Assembly (NCBI GenBank): GCA_905478195.1
Contig: CAJQHM010000119.1
Coordinates: forward strand, 1-64,000
DNA from: an uncultured Pseudomonadales bacterium
GTDB taxonomy: Bacteria > Pseudomonadota > Gammaproteobacteria > Pseudomonadales > Pseudohongiellaceae
DNA length: 64,000 bases
Direction of reading: 5' to 3'
Made by a program: the position numbers and the translations under genes. The notes beneath the pieces are model-generated. The model ran no database searches. It was not told the origin of the DNA and worked only from the letters and a program-made list of their open reading frames with translations. Positions 37,891-51,243 of the stretch are shown here, piece by piece (within the stretch, counting starts at the first letter, position 1; each line of letters starts with the position of its first letter).

Positions 37891-37918
37891 CAATCGACAT
37901 AAGTATCAAAAATCATTA
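37891..37918 (-). promoter_or_regulatory. Putative sigma-28 promoter for the 36878-37822 gene (TAATGATT-N12-GTCGATTG)
   Basis: Same motif as the flagellar genes, about 70 nt upstream of the start codon. Confidence 0.5.
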
Positions 37919-38112
37919 GTTTTCATCACCCTAGAATTTGGAAAGGCAGCGCTCGATGAATACGGCAGCAGATGGCGAAAAGAGCACCAATGGCAGATTC
38001 TCATAATCAACCCGAAAAATAGTGATATTTCTGTGCGTATGAATTATTTACGATGCCGAATGACGCTAAATAAATGCAAATTACCAGATTTCTTGAACCT
38101 AACAGCATGGGC

Positions 38113-39948
38113 TTATTCCACTGTTACTGATTTCGCCAAATTGCGTGGATGATCTACATCGGTACCTTTGGTAATAGCGACGTGGTAAGAAAGTAATTGC
38201 AACGGTATCGTGAATACTATTGGCGCAAGAATATCCGGGCATTTAGGAACGTGTATGACCTTGCAATTCTTGTCGTGTTTATAGCCTATGCTTTCGTCGG
38301 CGAAAACATAGAGCTTGCCGCCACGAGCACTGACCGTAGATAGATTGGCTTGCAGCTTTCCCAGAAGATCGTTGTTAGGTGCTACAGCAACCACTGGCAT
38401 TTGATTATCTACTAGGGCTAGAGGGCCATGCTTCAACTCACCGGCAGGGTAAGCCTCGGCATGAATATAGGAAATTTCTTTGAGTTTTAACGCCCCTTCT
38501 TTCGCTATTGGATACTGTATGCCGCGTCCAAGAAACAGACTATGGTGCTTGTCAGAAAATTGTTTAGCAACTTTCTTAATCTCTTTATTCAGCTTTAGCG
38601 TTTTTGCAATAATTGCCGGTAGTCGGGCCAGGTCTTTAACGAGCTTAGTTTCCTGAATTGTGCTGAGCCCTGTTCTTCGCCCTAACACGATCGACAGGAT
38701 TAACAATACAGCCAGTTGTGTCGTAAAGGCCTTGGTCGACGCAACCCCTATCTCCTGGCCGGCCATCGTCAACAAACAAAGAGCTGACTCTCTTACCAGG
38801 GAGCTACTTGCTACGTTGCAGATCGCTAAACTGCCCACATAGGATTTAGTCTTTGCGAATCGAAGAGCGGCCAATGTGTCTGCCGTCTCTCCAGATTGGG
38901 AAACAGTAACAAACAAGGTACCGGGCTGAACGATGATATCCCTATAGCGGTAGTCGCTAGCAATATCGATCTGACAGGGTAACTTCGCTACAGACTCCAG
39001 CCAGTACTTGGCTACCTGGCCGGCATGAAAGCTAGTGCCGCAGGCTACTATCTGAACATTCTTTACCTTATTAAAAAGGGCATTCGCCTTGAGTCCGAAT
39101 GCCTGCTCCAGAACCTTCCCATCGCTAATCCTGCCATCGAGGGTGTCCTGCAATACCTGTGGCTGCTCGTGCATTTCCTTGAGCATGAAGTGCTTATACG
39201 CACCCTTCTCCGAATCTGCTGCCTTGCTCTGAATTGTGGTGACCGAACGTCTAACCTTCTTTCCTGCATGCCATATCTCATAGGATTCAAGGCCTACCTG
39301 TGCGATATCCCCCTCCTCTAGATAGACAAACCTATCGGTAACCTGGCCCAGTGCGAGCGGATCTGAGGCGACGAAGTTTTCGCCTATGCCGACGCCAATA
39401 ACTAGAGGGCTGCCGGAACGCGCAACTACAATTTGATCCGGTGTATCGTTGTCTATCACGCAAAGTCCATAGGCCCCGTGTAGTTTCTTGACCGTCTTCT
39501 TTACCGCGTTGAGAAGGCTTATCTTGCCGTTCTTGCGCTCTTGATGAATTAGATGCGCAATCGTCTCGGTGTCGGTTTGTGTCTTGAATAAGTAGCCAGC
39601 TTTGATGAGCTTGTCACGCAGTGGTTCGAAATTTTCGATGATGCCATTGTGCACGATAGCGATATCGCTACCGGATGTATGGGGGTGGGCGTTCGCTACC
39701 GTCGTCTTGCCATGGGTTGCCCAGCGTGTGTGGGCGATGCCAAGTTGGCCTTTTATCTTGGACTTTTTAGCCGCTTCAACTAATTTGTGAACCTTGCCTA
39801 CTGCTTTTACTTTGACGATCTTCTTGTTGGCACTATCAATCAACGCCAAGCCAGCCGAATCGTAGCCGCGATACTCTAGTCGCTTTAAACCTTCAAGCAA
39901 AATACCGGAGACGTTCCTTTCTGCGATAGCTCCTACAATTCCACACAT
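38113..39948 (-). CDS. glmS: Glutamine-fructose-6-phosphate aminotransferase
   Basis: 611 aa; MCGIVGAIAERNVSGILLEGLKRLEYRGYDSAG; C-terminal ...DVDHPRNLAKSVTVE. Confidence 0.98.
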   Translation of the reverse strand: MCGIVGAIAERNVSGILLEGLKRLEYRGYDSAGLALIDSANKKIVKVKAVGKVHKLVEAAKKSKIKGQLGIAHTRWATHGKTTVANAHPHTSGSDIAIVHNGIIENFEPLRDKLIKAGYLFKTQTDTETIAHLIHQERKNGKISLLNAVKKTVKKLHGAYGLCVIDNDTPDQIVVARSGSPLVIGVGIGENFVASDPLALGQVTDRFVYLEEGDIAQVGLESYEIWHAGKKVRRSVTTIQSKAADSEKGAYKHFMLKEMHEQPQVLQDTLDGRISDGKVLEQAFGLKANALFNKVKNVQIVACGTSFHAGQVAKYWLESVAKLPCQIDIASDYRYRDIIVQPGTLFVTVSQSGETADTLAALRFAKTKSYVGSLAICNVASSSLVRESALCLLTMAGQEIGVASTKAFTTQLAVLLILSIVLGRRTGLSTIQETKLVKDLARLPAIIAKTLKLNKEIKKVAKQFSDKHHSLFLGRGIQYPIAKEGALKLKEISYIHAEAYPAGELKHGPLALVDNQMPVVAVAPNNDLLGKLQANLSTVSARGGKLYVFADESIGYKHDKNCKVIHVPKCPDILAPIVFTIPLQLLSYHVAITKGTDVDHPRNLAKSVTVE

Positions 39949-39989
39949 GTTTCTAGTTCTCTAGTGTCGTGCCTGATGTTTAATTTAAT

Positions 39990-41366
39990 TTATTTCTTGG
40001 TTGGTCGTTTCCAACCGGAAATATTCCTCTGCTTTGCCCGACCCACTGCTAGAGTATCGGCAGGAACATCACTGTTTACAGAAGAGCCTGCTGCTACAAA
40101 TGCGTTGTCGGCAAGTTTTACTGGCGCTACTAAAACACTGTTAGACCCAATGAAAACATTATTGCCGATGAGCGTCTTGTGTTTACTGACGCCATCGTAA
40201 TTGCAGAAGATCGTTCCTGCCCCTATGTTCACATTCTCACCGAGTTCGGCATCGCCGATATAAGCAAGGTGGCTGGCCTTGGACCCTTTGCCAATAATCG
40301 CGTTCTTCGTTTCTACAAAATTTCCGATCTTCGTGTCTTGTTTCAATACGGTTCCGGGCCTAATTCTAGCGTAAGGGCCAACGCTTGCTCTTTCGCCAAT
40401 GTCTGCACCTTCGATAATCGAGCCGGGGAGTATATGTGCATTATCGGCTATCGTGCTGTCTTTGATGCAAACGTTAGCGCCGACCTTTACGCCATTGCCT
40501 AGTGTTACCTTCCCTTCAAACAGCGCATTAATATCGATCTCTACGTCGCTGCCGGTTGTAAGTTCTCCGCGTATATCGATTCGGGATGGGTCGCAAAGCA
40601 GTACACCCGCCTCAAGAAGTTGATCGGCTTTATTCATCTGGTAGTGCCTCTCTAGCATGGCTAATTGCGCCTTGTCATTTACACCCTGTACTTCATTCTC
40701 GTCATTTATCACCATGGCCGCCAGGGCGCAATCGGCATCGGCCGCCGCCATTGCCACAACATCGGTCAAGTAGTATTCGCCCTGCGCGTTATCATTGCAT
40801 AGGGCATCCAACCAAAAATTCAGCTTCGGCGCTGAAATAACCATGATGCCGGTATTGATTTCTTTTATCTGCTTTTGCTCTTCGCTGGCGTCTTTTTCTT
40901 CGACGATCGCCAGAATCTTACCCCCATCGTCTCTCACAATTCTGCCAAGGCCGGTAGGCCTGTCGGTAACGAGGGTAAGGATGGAGAGTGTGTTGGTCTC
41001 ACTCTGCTGTACCAGTTTGCTAAGCGTATCAAAATTGATAAGCGGCACATCGCCATAGAGAACCAGTATTTTCTTGTCGCTGTCGCTAACGTCAACCCCG
41101 GGCATTGCCTGCATGACGGCATGACCGGTGCCTAACTGCTGCTCCTGCATCGCCCACTGCAGATCTGCTCGGTCGGCGAAATTCTCTCGTATCTCATCGG
41201 CACCATAGCCGACGACGATATGTGTCTTAGCAGCTTGAAGTTGGCTCGCTGCACTCAGGACGTGACCGAGCATAGAGTCACCACCGATGCGGTGCAGGAC
41301 TTTGGGGAGGTTAGAGTTCATTCTCGTCCCCTTACCGGCGGCGAGAATTACGATATCCAGATTCAT
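39990..41366 (-). CDS. glmU: Bifunctional GlmU
   Basis: MNLDIVILAAGKGTRMNSNLPKVLHRIGG; hexapeptide repeats. Start set to ATG at 41366, inside ORF 39990..41411. Confidence 0.97.
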   Translation of the reverse strand: MNLDIVILAAGKGTRMNSNLPKVLHRIGGDSMLGHVLSAASQLQAAKTHIVVGYGADEIRENFADRADLQWAMQEQQLGTGHAVMQAMPGVDVSDSDKKILVLYGDVPLINFDTLSKLVQQSETNTLSILTLVTDRPTGLGRIVRDDGGKILAIVEEKDASEEQKQIKEINTGIMVISAPKLNFWLDALCNDNAQGEYYLTDVVAMAAADADCALAAMVINDENEVQGVNDKAQLAMLERHYQMNKADQLLEAGVLLCDPSRIDIRGELTTGSDVEIDINALFEGKVTLGNGVKVGANVCIKDSTIADNAHILPGSIIEGADIGERASVGPYARIRPGTVLKQDTKIGNFVETKNAIIGKGSKASHLAYIGDAELGENVNIGAGTIFCNYDGVSKHKTLIGNNVFIGSNSVLVAPVKLADNAFVAAGSSVNSDVPADTLAVGRAKQRNISGWKRPTKK

Positions 41367-41420
41367 GCTTGATCCAATAGATAATGAGGCTCTTAAGGCG
41401 AGCAGCCACAAAAGAATACC

Positions 41421-41450
41421 AAAAAAAAAGGTAGCTCATGCTACCTTTTT
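41421..41450 (-). terminator. Intrinsic terminator downstream of atpC
   Basis: AAAAAGGTAGC-atga-GCTACCTTTTT with a U-tract on the minus strand. Confidence 0.9.
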
Positions 41451-41479
41451 AAGTTTCTGTTCTTCTATAGAGCCGATAG

Positions 41480-41893
41480 TTACTTCTTGATCTTACGCAG
41501 GGCTCGAAGTTGTGCGGCCGCTTCCGCCAGCTGAGCAGCAGCAATCGAATAATCGAATTCTGCCCCCTGATTCGCTATGGCCTTCTCCGCGTCTTCCATT
41601 GCCTGCATGGCAGCAGCCTCATCGACATCGTCCGCTCTCAGGGCCGTGTCACTCAATAGAGTAACGACACCACGCTGTACCTCCAGAAAGCCGCCAGATA
41701 CGTAGAAAACCTCTTCCTCACCCCCCTGAAGAATTAACTTCACCGGGCCGGGAATTAATGCGGTCAACAAGGGCGCGTGGCCTGGAGCAATACCAAGATC
41801 TCCTAGCGAACCTGCAGCAACAACCATTTCAACAAGACCCGAGAAAATGCTCTTCTCAGCGCTTACGATGTCACAATGCATTGTCATAGCCAT
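41480..41893 (-). CDS. atpC: ATP synthase epsilon subunit
   Basis: [45 protein letters not shown]; operon position. Confidence 0.96.
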   Translation of the reverse strand: MAMTMHCDIVSAEKSIFSGLVEMVVAAGSLGDLGIAPGHAPLLTALIPGPVKLILQGGEEEVFYVSGGFLEVQRGVVTLLSDTALRADDVDEAAAMQAMEDAEKAIANQGAEFDYSIAAAQLAEAAAQLRALRKIKK

Positions 41894-41940
41894 AATTTAT
41901 TACTCATTCTTGCCCCTGGATTGAAAGGGCAAAGGACCAA

Positions 41941-43353
<1,413 letters not shown>

Positions 43354-43430
43354 TTAATTTTTCGTCTAAGCTTTTGTTAATGACACTGAAAAGTCAGCGC
43401 CGCTAACTACCATGTTCTTAATACTAGTGC

Positions 43431-44291
43431 TTATACTGCCGCCGCGCCGCCTGCTATCTCGGATAGCTCTTGGGTAATTGCAGCCTGTCGAGCCTTGTTG
43501 TAAACCAGCTCTAATTCATCAATAAGCTCACCTGCGTTGTCGGTTGCGCTCTTCATTGCAACCATTCGCGCGGCTTGCTCGCAGGCATTGTTTTCTACTA
43601 CTGCCTGGAATACTTGTGATTCGATATATCTCAATAGCAAACCATCTAGCAATTCTTTTGCATCGGGCTCATACAGATAATCCCAATGATGCTGTAAGTC
43701 TTCTTCTTCTGACGGAAGCAATGGAAGCAATTGTTCTATAGTGGGTTGCTGGGTCATCGTGTTTACGAATGTGTTGCTTACCACCATAAGTTGATCAATT
43801 TCGTTATTGTCGAACTTGTCTAACATCACCTTCACTGAGCCTATGACATCGGCCACTTCAGGCGCATCACCTATGCTATCTACTGCTGCGATGACGTTAC
43901 CACCATAGTTGTTAAAGAAGCGTGCTGCCTTCTTGCCAATGACACAGAAGTCGATCTCGACATTGTTGTCTTTAAACTCTTTCATCGATGTTACTGCCGC
44001 CTTGAACACATTGATGTTCAAACCGCCGCAAAGGCCGCGGTCGGAAGACACTATGATGTATCCCACTCGCTTGATATCACGTGTGTCGAAATAGGCGTGT
44101 CTGTATTCCGGTGTGGCGTTGGCAATATGGCCAATCACCGAACGAATTCGATGAGCATAAGGCTTGCCAAGTGTCATGCGCTCTTGAGCCTTACGCATCT
44201 TACTTGCCGCTACCATTTCCATCGCGCCGGTGAGACTCTGAGTACTCTTAATACTCGAAATCTTGGTGCGTATTTCTTTTCCGCCAGCCAT
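43431..44291 (-). CDS. atpG: ATP synthase gamma subunit
   Basis: [37 protein letters not shown]-terminal [41 protein letters not shown]. Confidence 0.98.
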   Translation of the reverse strand: MAGGKEIRTKISSIKSTQSLTGAMEMVAASKMRKAQERMTLGKPYAHRIRSVIGHIANATPEYRHAYFDTRDIKRVGYIIVSSDRGLCGGLNINVFKAAVTSMKEFKDNNVEIDFCVIGKKAARFFNNYGGNVIAAVDSIGDAPEVADVIGSVKVMLDKFDNNEIDQLMVVSNTFVNTMTQQPTIEQLLPLLPSEEEDLQHHWDYLYEPDAKELLDGLLLRYIESQVFQAVVENNACEQAARMVAMKSATDNAGELIDELELVYNKARQAAITQELSEIAGGAAAV

Positions 44292-44357
44292 TGCTCAGCC
44301 TCTACGTGTATTTCGCTATTTGCCTATTAATTAGTAATTAGCTATCTAACCAGGCGA

Positions 44358-45902
44358 CTACCAAGTCTGTGTGGACTTGAACTTGTCGATTGCCGCTTTG
44401 AACTGCGCGCCGATGTCATCGTTGTAGTCACCAGTGTCATTAATCTGCTTAATCAGATCAGCGTGCTCACTGTTCATGTAGGAGAGAAGCGCTGCTTCGA
44501 AGTCCAAAACCTTATTCAGCTCGACATCTTGCAGATAGCCTTCGTTCGCCGCATAGATGGAGATACCCATCTCCGCGATCGACATAGGCGAATACTGCTT
44601 CTGCTTCATCAATTCAGTGACGCGCTGACCATGCTCAAGCTGTGCCCGCGTTGCATCATCCAGATCAGATGCGAAAGCAGCAAAAGCTGCCAATTCGCGG
44701 TATTGGGCTAGCGCGATACGTACACCACCACCCAGCTTCTTAATAATCTTGGTCTGCGCCGCACCACCCACACGAGATACCGAGATACCAGGGTTCATCG
44801 CAGGACGGATACCCGAGTTAAACAAATCAGTCTCGAGGAATATCTGACCATCTGTAATAGAGATTACGTTGGTCGGTACGAACGCTGAAACGTCGCCCGC
44901 CTGTGTCTCAATAATCGGCAATGCCGTTAGCGAGCCAGTTTTACCTTTAACTTCACCGTTGGTAAACTTTTCAACGTAGTCAGCACTCACTCTCGACGAG
45001 CGCTCCAATAGACGGGAGTGTAAGTAGAACACATCACCAGGATAGGCTTCTCGACCAGGTGGTCTTCTCAGCAGTAGAGAGATCTGACGATAAGCCCAGG
45101 CTTGCTTTGTTAGATCATCATAGATGATCAAAGCGTCTTGGCCACGGTCACGATAGTACTCACCCATGGTGCAACCAGAGTAAGGCGCAATAAACTGCAT
45201 AGATGCTGGATCAGAGGCAGTTGCCGCCACCACGATGGTGTATTCCATGGCACCATGCTCTTCAAGGCGATTCACTACGTTAGCTACAGATGAAGCCTTT
45301 TGGCCTACCGCTACATAGATACACTTAACATCCTTGCCCTTTTGGTTGATGATCGCATCGATCGCCACAGCGGTCTTACCCACTTCGCGGTCACCAATAA
45401 TCAATTCGCGCTGGCCCCTTCCGATTGGAGTCATTGAGTCGATTGATTTCAGGCCTGTCTGAACCGGCTCGTCTACCGACTTTCTGGCGATTACACCAGG
45501 CGCTACTTTTTCAACAGCGTCGGTCATGGTTGTCTCAATCGGTCCCTTACCATCGATTGGCTTACCTAGTGCATCAACAACACGGCCTTCCAGTTCTGGG
45601 CCAACAGGTACTTCAAGGATTCGCTTAGTACAACGACAAGTTTGACCTTCGCGCAGCGAGAGGTAGTCGCCCAATACCACGGCCCCTACGGAGTCTCTTT
45701 CAAGGTTTAGCGCCATACCATAGATGCCGCCTTCAAACTCGATCATTTCGCCATACATCACATCGGCGAGACCGTGGATACGAATAATACCGTCAGATAC
45801 GCTGACGATGGTGCCTTCATTCTTTGACTCTACAGAAACATCGAGCTGCTCGATGCGCTGTTTGATAATGTCACTGATTTCGGATGGGTTCAGTTGTTGC
45901 AT
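44358..45902 (-). CDS. atpA: ATP synthase alpha subunit
   Basis: 514 aa; [19 protein letters not shown]. Confidence 0.98.
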   Translation of the reverse strand: MQQLNPSEISDIIKQRIEQLDVSVESKNEGTIVSVSDGIIRIHGLADVMYGEMIEFEGGIYGMALNLERDSVGAVVLGDYLSLREGQTCRCTKRILEVPVGPELEGRVVDALGKPIDGKGPIETTMTDAVEKVAPGVIARKSVDEPVQTGLKSIDSMTPIGRGQRELIIGDREVGKTAVAIDAIINQKGKDVKCIYVAVGQKASSVANVVNRLEEHGAMEYTIVVAATASDPASMQFIAPYSGCTMGEYYRDRGQDALIIYDDLTKQAWAYRQISLLLRRPPGREAYPGDVFYLHSRLLERSSRVSADYVEKFTNGEVKGKTGSLTALPIIETQAGDVSAFVPTNVISITDGQIFLETDLFNSGIRPAMNPGISVSRVGGAAQTKIIKKLGGGVRIALAQYRELAAFAAFASDLDDATRAQLEHGQRVTELMKQKQYSPMSIAEMGISIYAANEGYLQDVELNKVLDFEAALLSYMNSEHADLIKQINDTGDYNDDIGAQFKAAIDKFKSTQTW

Positions 45903-45927
45903 GCTTATTTCCTTGTTCCTGACCTGC

Positions 45928-46464
45928 TCAGGAATTCATTGATTCAGCTAATTTTGATAATTTCCCGCGAACCGAGCTGTCGATGACATTGTCACCCGCT
46001 CTAATGATTGCGCCGCCGATCAGGCTTGGGTCGATATTGGTTGCCAAGATGATTTCACGCTTAAGACGATCTTTAAGAGCCTGCGCTAGCTTATTCGAAA
46101 CATCTGAACTAATTTCATAAGCTGTCGTTATCTCAACATCGACTGACATTTCCTGATTGGCTTTCAGGGTTTCAAACAGTGAAGAAATTTCTGGTAGCAA
46201 AACCAGTCGCTTGTATTCGGCAAGAAGGCTTACGAAGTTCTTGCCTTTCGCGTCAAGCTCATCGCCGCAAACACCAACGAACGCATCGGCAATTTGCTCC
46301 GACGACAAGGAGGGAGACGATAAGATAGTGCTCACCCCTTCTTCACCGGCCACCGCTGCTGTCAAGGCGATCATGCTAGACCATTTGTCCAACGCGCCGT
46401 CCTGCAAGGCTGTCTCGAAAGCCGCCTTGGCATAAGGTCTTGCTAATGTGATTAATTCGGCCAC
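45928..46464 (-). CDS. atpH: ATP synthase delta subunit
   Basis: [26 protein letters not shown]-terminal [32 protein letters not shown]. Confidence 0.96.
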   Translation of the reverse strand: MAELITLARPYAKAAFETALQDGALDKWSSMIALTAAVAGEEGVSTILSSPSLSSEQIADAFVGVCGDELDAKGKNFVSLLAEYKRLVLLPEISSLFETLKANQEMSVDVEITTAYEISSDVSNKLAQALKDRLKREIILATNIDPSLIGGAIIRAGDNVIDSSVRGKLSKLAESMNS

Positions 46465-46475
46465 TGTTTATTTTC

Positions 46476-46946
46476 TCAAAGTTCGGAAGCTAATTTGTTC
46501 AACATATCTTCGTTGGCTGCTTGATCGATCGAACCTTCCAGGATCTTCTCGGCGCCAGCGATAGCAATCGCAGATACCTGTGCACGCAGAGCCTCTTTCG
46601 CTCTATTTACTTCCTGTTCGATATCAGCCTGAGCGCCAGCAATAATGCGTTTCGCTTCTTCTTTAGCTTGATCTTTAGCTTCTTCGACGATCTGAGAACC
46701 GCGCTTGTTAGCAAGGTCGATAATGCCAGCCGCTTCAACCTTCGCTACTTTCAATTGATCTGTAGACTTAGCCTGAGCCAATTCCAAATCTTTCTCAGCT
46801 CTAGCCGCTGCTTCCAGGCCGTCTGCGATTTTCTGCCGACGCTCTTCCATGACATCCATGAAAAGAGGCCAAACGTATTTCGCGCAGAACCACCAGAAGA
46901 CGAAGAACGCTACCGATTGCCCGATAATAGTTAATGTAATATCCAC
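46476..46946 (-). CDS. atpF: ATP synthase b subunit
   Basis: [44 protein letters not shown]. Confidence 0.97.
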   Translation of the reverse strand: MDITLTIIGQSVAFFVFWWFCAKYVWPLFMDVMEERRQKIADGLEAAARAEKDLELAQAKSTDQLKVAKVEAAGIIDLANKRGSQIVEEAKDQAKEEAKRIIAGAQADIEQEVNRAKEALRAQVSAIAIAGAEKILEGSIDQAANEDMLNKLASEL

Positions 46947-46974
46947 CGCGATCTCCCGCTATTAGGTATCTTGC

Positions 46975-47256
<282 letters not shown>

Positions 47257-47289
47257 TCAGATCAATCTTAATAAAATGTAAAAATTCGT

Positions 47290-48177
<888 letters not shown>

Positions 48178-48215
48178 TTAAAATCTCTAAGATCTGAGCA
48201 ACCCAAGTATTGTAC

Positions 48216-48608
48216 CTAGGTATTGTTACCCGAGGGGTTATAACTAATGAACCCCGACGTTACTACACCTGTAAAATGGGCCACTATGAACCCAAGAATT
48301 ACGGCTAATTCATTTAAATTGGTAATAAGGGTGAAACTAAGAGCAAAAAGCACCACCGTGATGATTATTTTGCCGAGCTCACCGCGAATAAAGCCCTTTA
48401 CAACGTTGTGCGCGTTTCTAGCTCCCTGATAACGGTAGGCATGGAACGCAAAATAGCTATTTGGTAATGCGCTTATGAAGCCACCCAATAGTGTCGAGTA
48501 AGCTAAAACGGTACCTGAAATCAGCAGAGAAGTTACTGCTATAAAGACCGTCACCGCGACTTGCGCAATGATCACTTTATATACCGGTGGGGTCTTTAAG
48601 TTAGACAT
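48216..48608 (-). CDS. atpI: ATP synthase protein I
   Basis: 130 aa membrane protein upstream of atpB; YSTLLGGFISALPNSYFAFHAYRYQGARNAHNVVKGFIRGELGK. Confidence 0.88.
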   Translation of the reverse strand: MSNLKTPPVYKVIIAQVAVTVFIAVTSLLISGTVLAYSTLLGGFISALPNSYFAFHAYRYQGARNAHNVVKGFIRGELGKIIITVVLFALSFTLITNLNELAVILGFIVAHFTGVVTSGFISYNPSGNNT

Positions 48609-48736
48609 TTTGGCTTAGCTTTTTCAGCCTCGCACTCCATCGGCACCTGTAACAAACACCTAAAAATCGCAGCGGTGATCACCAAAGCACGCGCATTATA
48701 GGGGCTTTATAGTGCCTAATCAACTACGTCAGATTA

Positions 48737-49645
48737 TCAATTGATGTGGGAGAGAATACCGTCCAATTCATCGAGCGAATTGTACTTTAGAATGAGCCTG
48801 CCCTTGCCTTTAGCTGTGTGCTGGATCATCACCTTGGCGCCCAGCTTGTCCGCCAAATTCTCTTCAAGATTCTTGATGTCTGGGTCAACTGCTTTGCCGC
48901 CGGTATTGCTATTCGTGCCCGCTTCGGCAATCAGTCTGCGGACCAAAGACTCAGTCTGTCTTACTGATAGCCCTTTGCCCACAACTGCTCTTGCCGCCTC
49001 TGATTGCTGAATATCCGGGAGCGACAGCAGAGCTCTGGCGTGGCCCATTTCGAGATCGCCATGCTCTAGCATGCGCCGAACATCGATGGTCAGGCCTATA
49101 AGGCGCATCAGGTTGGTCACTGTGGCGCGGGACTTCCCAACAGCATCGGCGACTTCTTGTTGGGTTAATTCAAATTCGTCCTGCAGACGCTTCAGCGCCA
49201 TCGCCTCTTCCATAGGGTTCAGGTTTTCACGCTGAATATTCTCGATTAGGGACATGGCGATCGCTGCTTCATCGCCAACAGGTTTGATAATGGCAGGAAT
49301 AGTATCCAAACCTGCTATCTGGGTTGCTCTCCAGCGTCGCTCACCGGCGATAATCTCGTATTTGTCAGAAGATATGGGGCGCACGACGATGGGCTGCATG
49401 ACGCCCTGAGCCTTGATGGAGTTGGCCAGCTCTTCCAGAGCCTCTTCGTGCATGTCAGTTCGGGGCTGATATTTGCCACGCTGTATCAAATCGACAGGTA
49501 TATTCTTCAGATCACCGTCTTTTTCTACGTTCTGTGGGGATATGCTGCGGTCTTTGGGCTTGCCCAACAGGCTGGCCATGGTTTCCGTGCTACCTCTAGA
49601 GAGCAGCACATCTAGGCCTTTGCCAAGTTTTTTCTTTTCAGTCAT
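48737..49645 (-). CDS. parB: Chromosome partitioning protein ParB
   Basis: KKLGKGLDVLLS; QRGKYQPRTDMHEEALEELANSIKAQGVMQPIVVRP; IAGERRWRATQIAGL. Confidence 0.97.
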   Translation of the reverse strand: MTEKKKLGKGLDVLLSRGSTETMASLLGKPKDRSISPQNVEKDGDLKNIPVDLIQRGKYQPRTDMHEEALEELANSIKAQGVMQPIVVRPISSDKYEIIAGERRWRATQIAGLDTIPAIIKPVGDEAAIAMSLIENIQRENLNPMEEAMALKRLQDEFELTQQEVADAVGKSRATVTNLMRLIGLTIDVRRMLEHGDLEMGHARALLSLPDIQQSEAARAVVGKGLSVRQTESLVRRLIAEAGTNSNTGGKAVDPDIKNLEENLADKLGAKVMIQHTAKGKGRLILKYNSLDELDGILSHIN

Positions 49646-49707
49646 CTTACATCGGGCTCAAGTAAGCGGGCTTCTGTTCCCTGGGTTGAACAAAGTGAAA
49701 CAACAGC

Positions 49708-50496
49708 TTAAACGGCTGCTAGAGCGGCCGCTTCATCATTGCGCCTTAGAACCTCTCCAGCTAGTGCTAGATAGGCAATCGCGCCCCGGGACTGCTTATC
49801 GTACTTCAATACTGGCTTACCGTAGCTGGGAGCCTCGGCTAAGCGAATATTCCTGGGAACCACGGTTCGATAGACGGTATCGCCAAAATAGTTAATTAGC
49901 TGACCATTTACCTCTGAGGTCAGCTTGTTTCTCGGATCGTACATAGTGCGGACAATGCCCTCTATCTTCAGGTCCGGATTAAATGTATCTCGTATGGCGT
50001 TAATAGTATCCATCAGAGCCGACAGGCCCTCTAAGGCATAATATTCACACTGCATCGGTATAACTACCCCATCGGCAGCGACAAGAGCGTTTATAGTGAG
50101 CATATTCAGTGATGGCGGGCAATCGATGACTACATAGTCATAACGCTCTCGAACCTGTTCTATGATTTGGCGAAGACGGAGTTCTCTGTTGTCTTCGCTG
50201 ATCAATTCCACCTCGGCCGCAACTAGGTCGCCGTTTGCAGGCAGCAAGTCATATCCTGAAGATTCGGGGTTCAAAACAACCTCATCGAAATTCGAATGTT
50301 GCATCAGAACATCATAGATTGAGGTCTCTAACGAGGACTTATCTATGCCGCTACCCATGGTGGCATTGCCCTGCGGATCCAGGTCGATTAGCAGTACGCT
50401 CTTTCGTGTAAATTTTAGCGATGCAGCAAGGTTTACAGAAGTTGTGGTTTTGCCCACGCCTCCTTTTTGATTTGCTATTGCGAGAACTTTACCCAC
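49708..50496 (-). CDS. parA: Chromosome partitioning ATPase ParA
   Basis: MGKVLAIANQKGGVGKTTTSVNLAASL. Confidence 0.97.
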   Translation of the reverse strand: MGKVLAIANQKGGVGKTTTSVNLAASLKFTRKSVLLIDLDPQGNATMGSGIDKSSLETSIYDVLMQHSNFDEVVLNPESSGYDLLPANGDLVAAEVELISEDNRELRLRQIIEQVRERYDYVVIDCPPSLNMLTINALVAADGVVIPMQCEYYALEGLSALMDTINAIRDTFNPDLKIEGIVRTMYDPRNKLTSEVNGQLINYFGDTVYRTVVPRNIRLAEAPSYGKPVLKYDKQSRGAIAYLALAGEVLRRNDEAAALAAV

Positions 50497-50589
50497 TTTA
50501 ATTTTTCCTAACTAGAACTTCTGTTTATTCGGTTATCTGCAAAGAGGCATTTTTCGCTCTTAACTCTTAACTCTTAACTAAGTAAGTAA

Positions 50590-51228
50590 CTAAGCTGCCT
50601 TGCTCCGCATCACCTCGATAAGATGACGCTGTGATTCACTGCCGGGTACTTCTAATTTGATACTTTTCGTCAGCTCAAATCCCTCTGGCAGCTGTGCGAT
50701 TTCATCATGAGGATAATACCCCTTCATCGCCAGTAACCTGCAACTGTCCATGAAAATTGGCTGCAACATAGCCAGTGCATCCGTCAGGGTAGAGAAGGCT
50801 CGACACATCACCATATCAATTTGCTGCTTGCTTTGATAGTGCTCTATTCGACAATTTTCGATAGTAATATTGCCCAATCCTAGCTGAATTTTAGCCTGAA
50901 ACATGAAGCGTGTTTTCTTGCCATTTGAATCAATAAGCACGAAGCGTTTATCGGGGTTCAAGATAGCGAGGGGTATACCTGGCAAGCCGGCACCGGCCCC
51001 AATATCCGCTATCAGATTGCCTTCGATATGTGGGTTGATAGACAGGCTATCGAGAATATGACGCGACACCAGGTCTGCGGTTTCATTTGCCCCTAACAGG
51101 TTGTAGGCAGAGTTCCATTTCTTGAGCAGCTCGATATAGGCCAGCAGCGAGACTAATTGTTCTTCGCTACAGTTCAGTGACAGAGATGAAATGCCTCTGT
51201 GCAACTCCTCTCGAATTGACTCAGTCAT
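50590..51228 (-). CDS. rsmG: 16S rRNA (guanine527-N7)-methyltransferase RsmG
   Basis: WNSAYNLLGANETADLVSRHILDSLSI; LIADIGAGAGLPGIPLAIL. Confidence 0.96.
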   Translation of the reverse strand: MTESIREELHRGISSLSLNCSEEQLVSLLAYIELLKKWNSAYNLLGANETADLVSRHILDSLSINPHIEGNLIADIGAGAGLPGIPLAILNPDKRFVLIDSNGKKTRFMFQAKIQLGLGNITIENCRIEHYQSKQQIDMVMCRAFSTLTDALAMLQPIFMDSCRLLAMKGYYPHDEIAQLPEGFELTKSIKLEVPGSESQRHLIEVMRSKAA

Positions 51229-51243
51229 TTTTTTCCCGCGGGG

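Noticed and set aside
41421-41450. Small RNA or attenuator between glmU and atpC
   Set aside because: The hairpin with A/T tracts is a standard intrinsic terminator for the atp operon.
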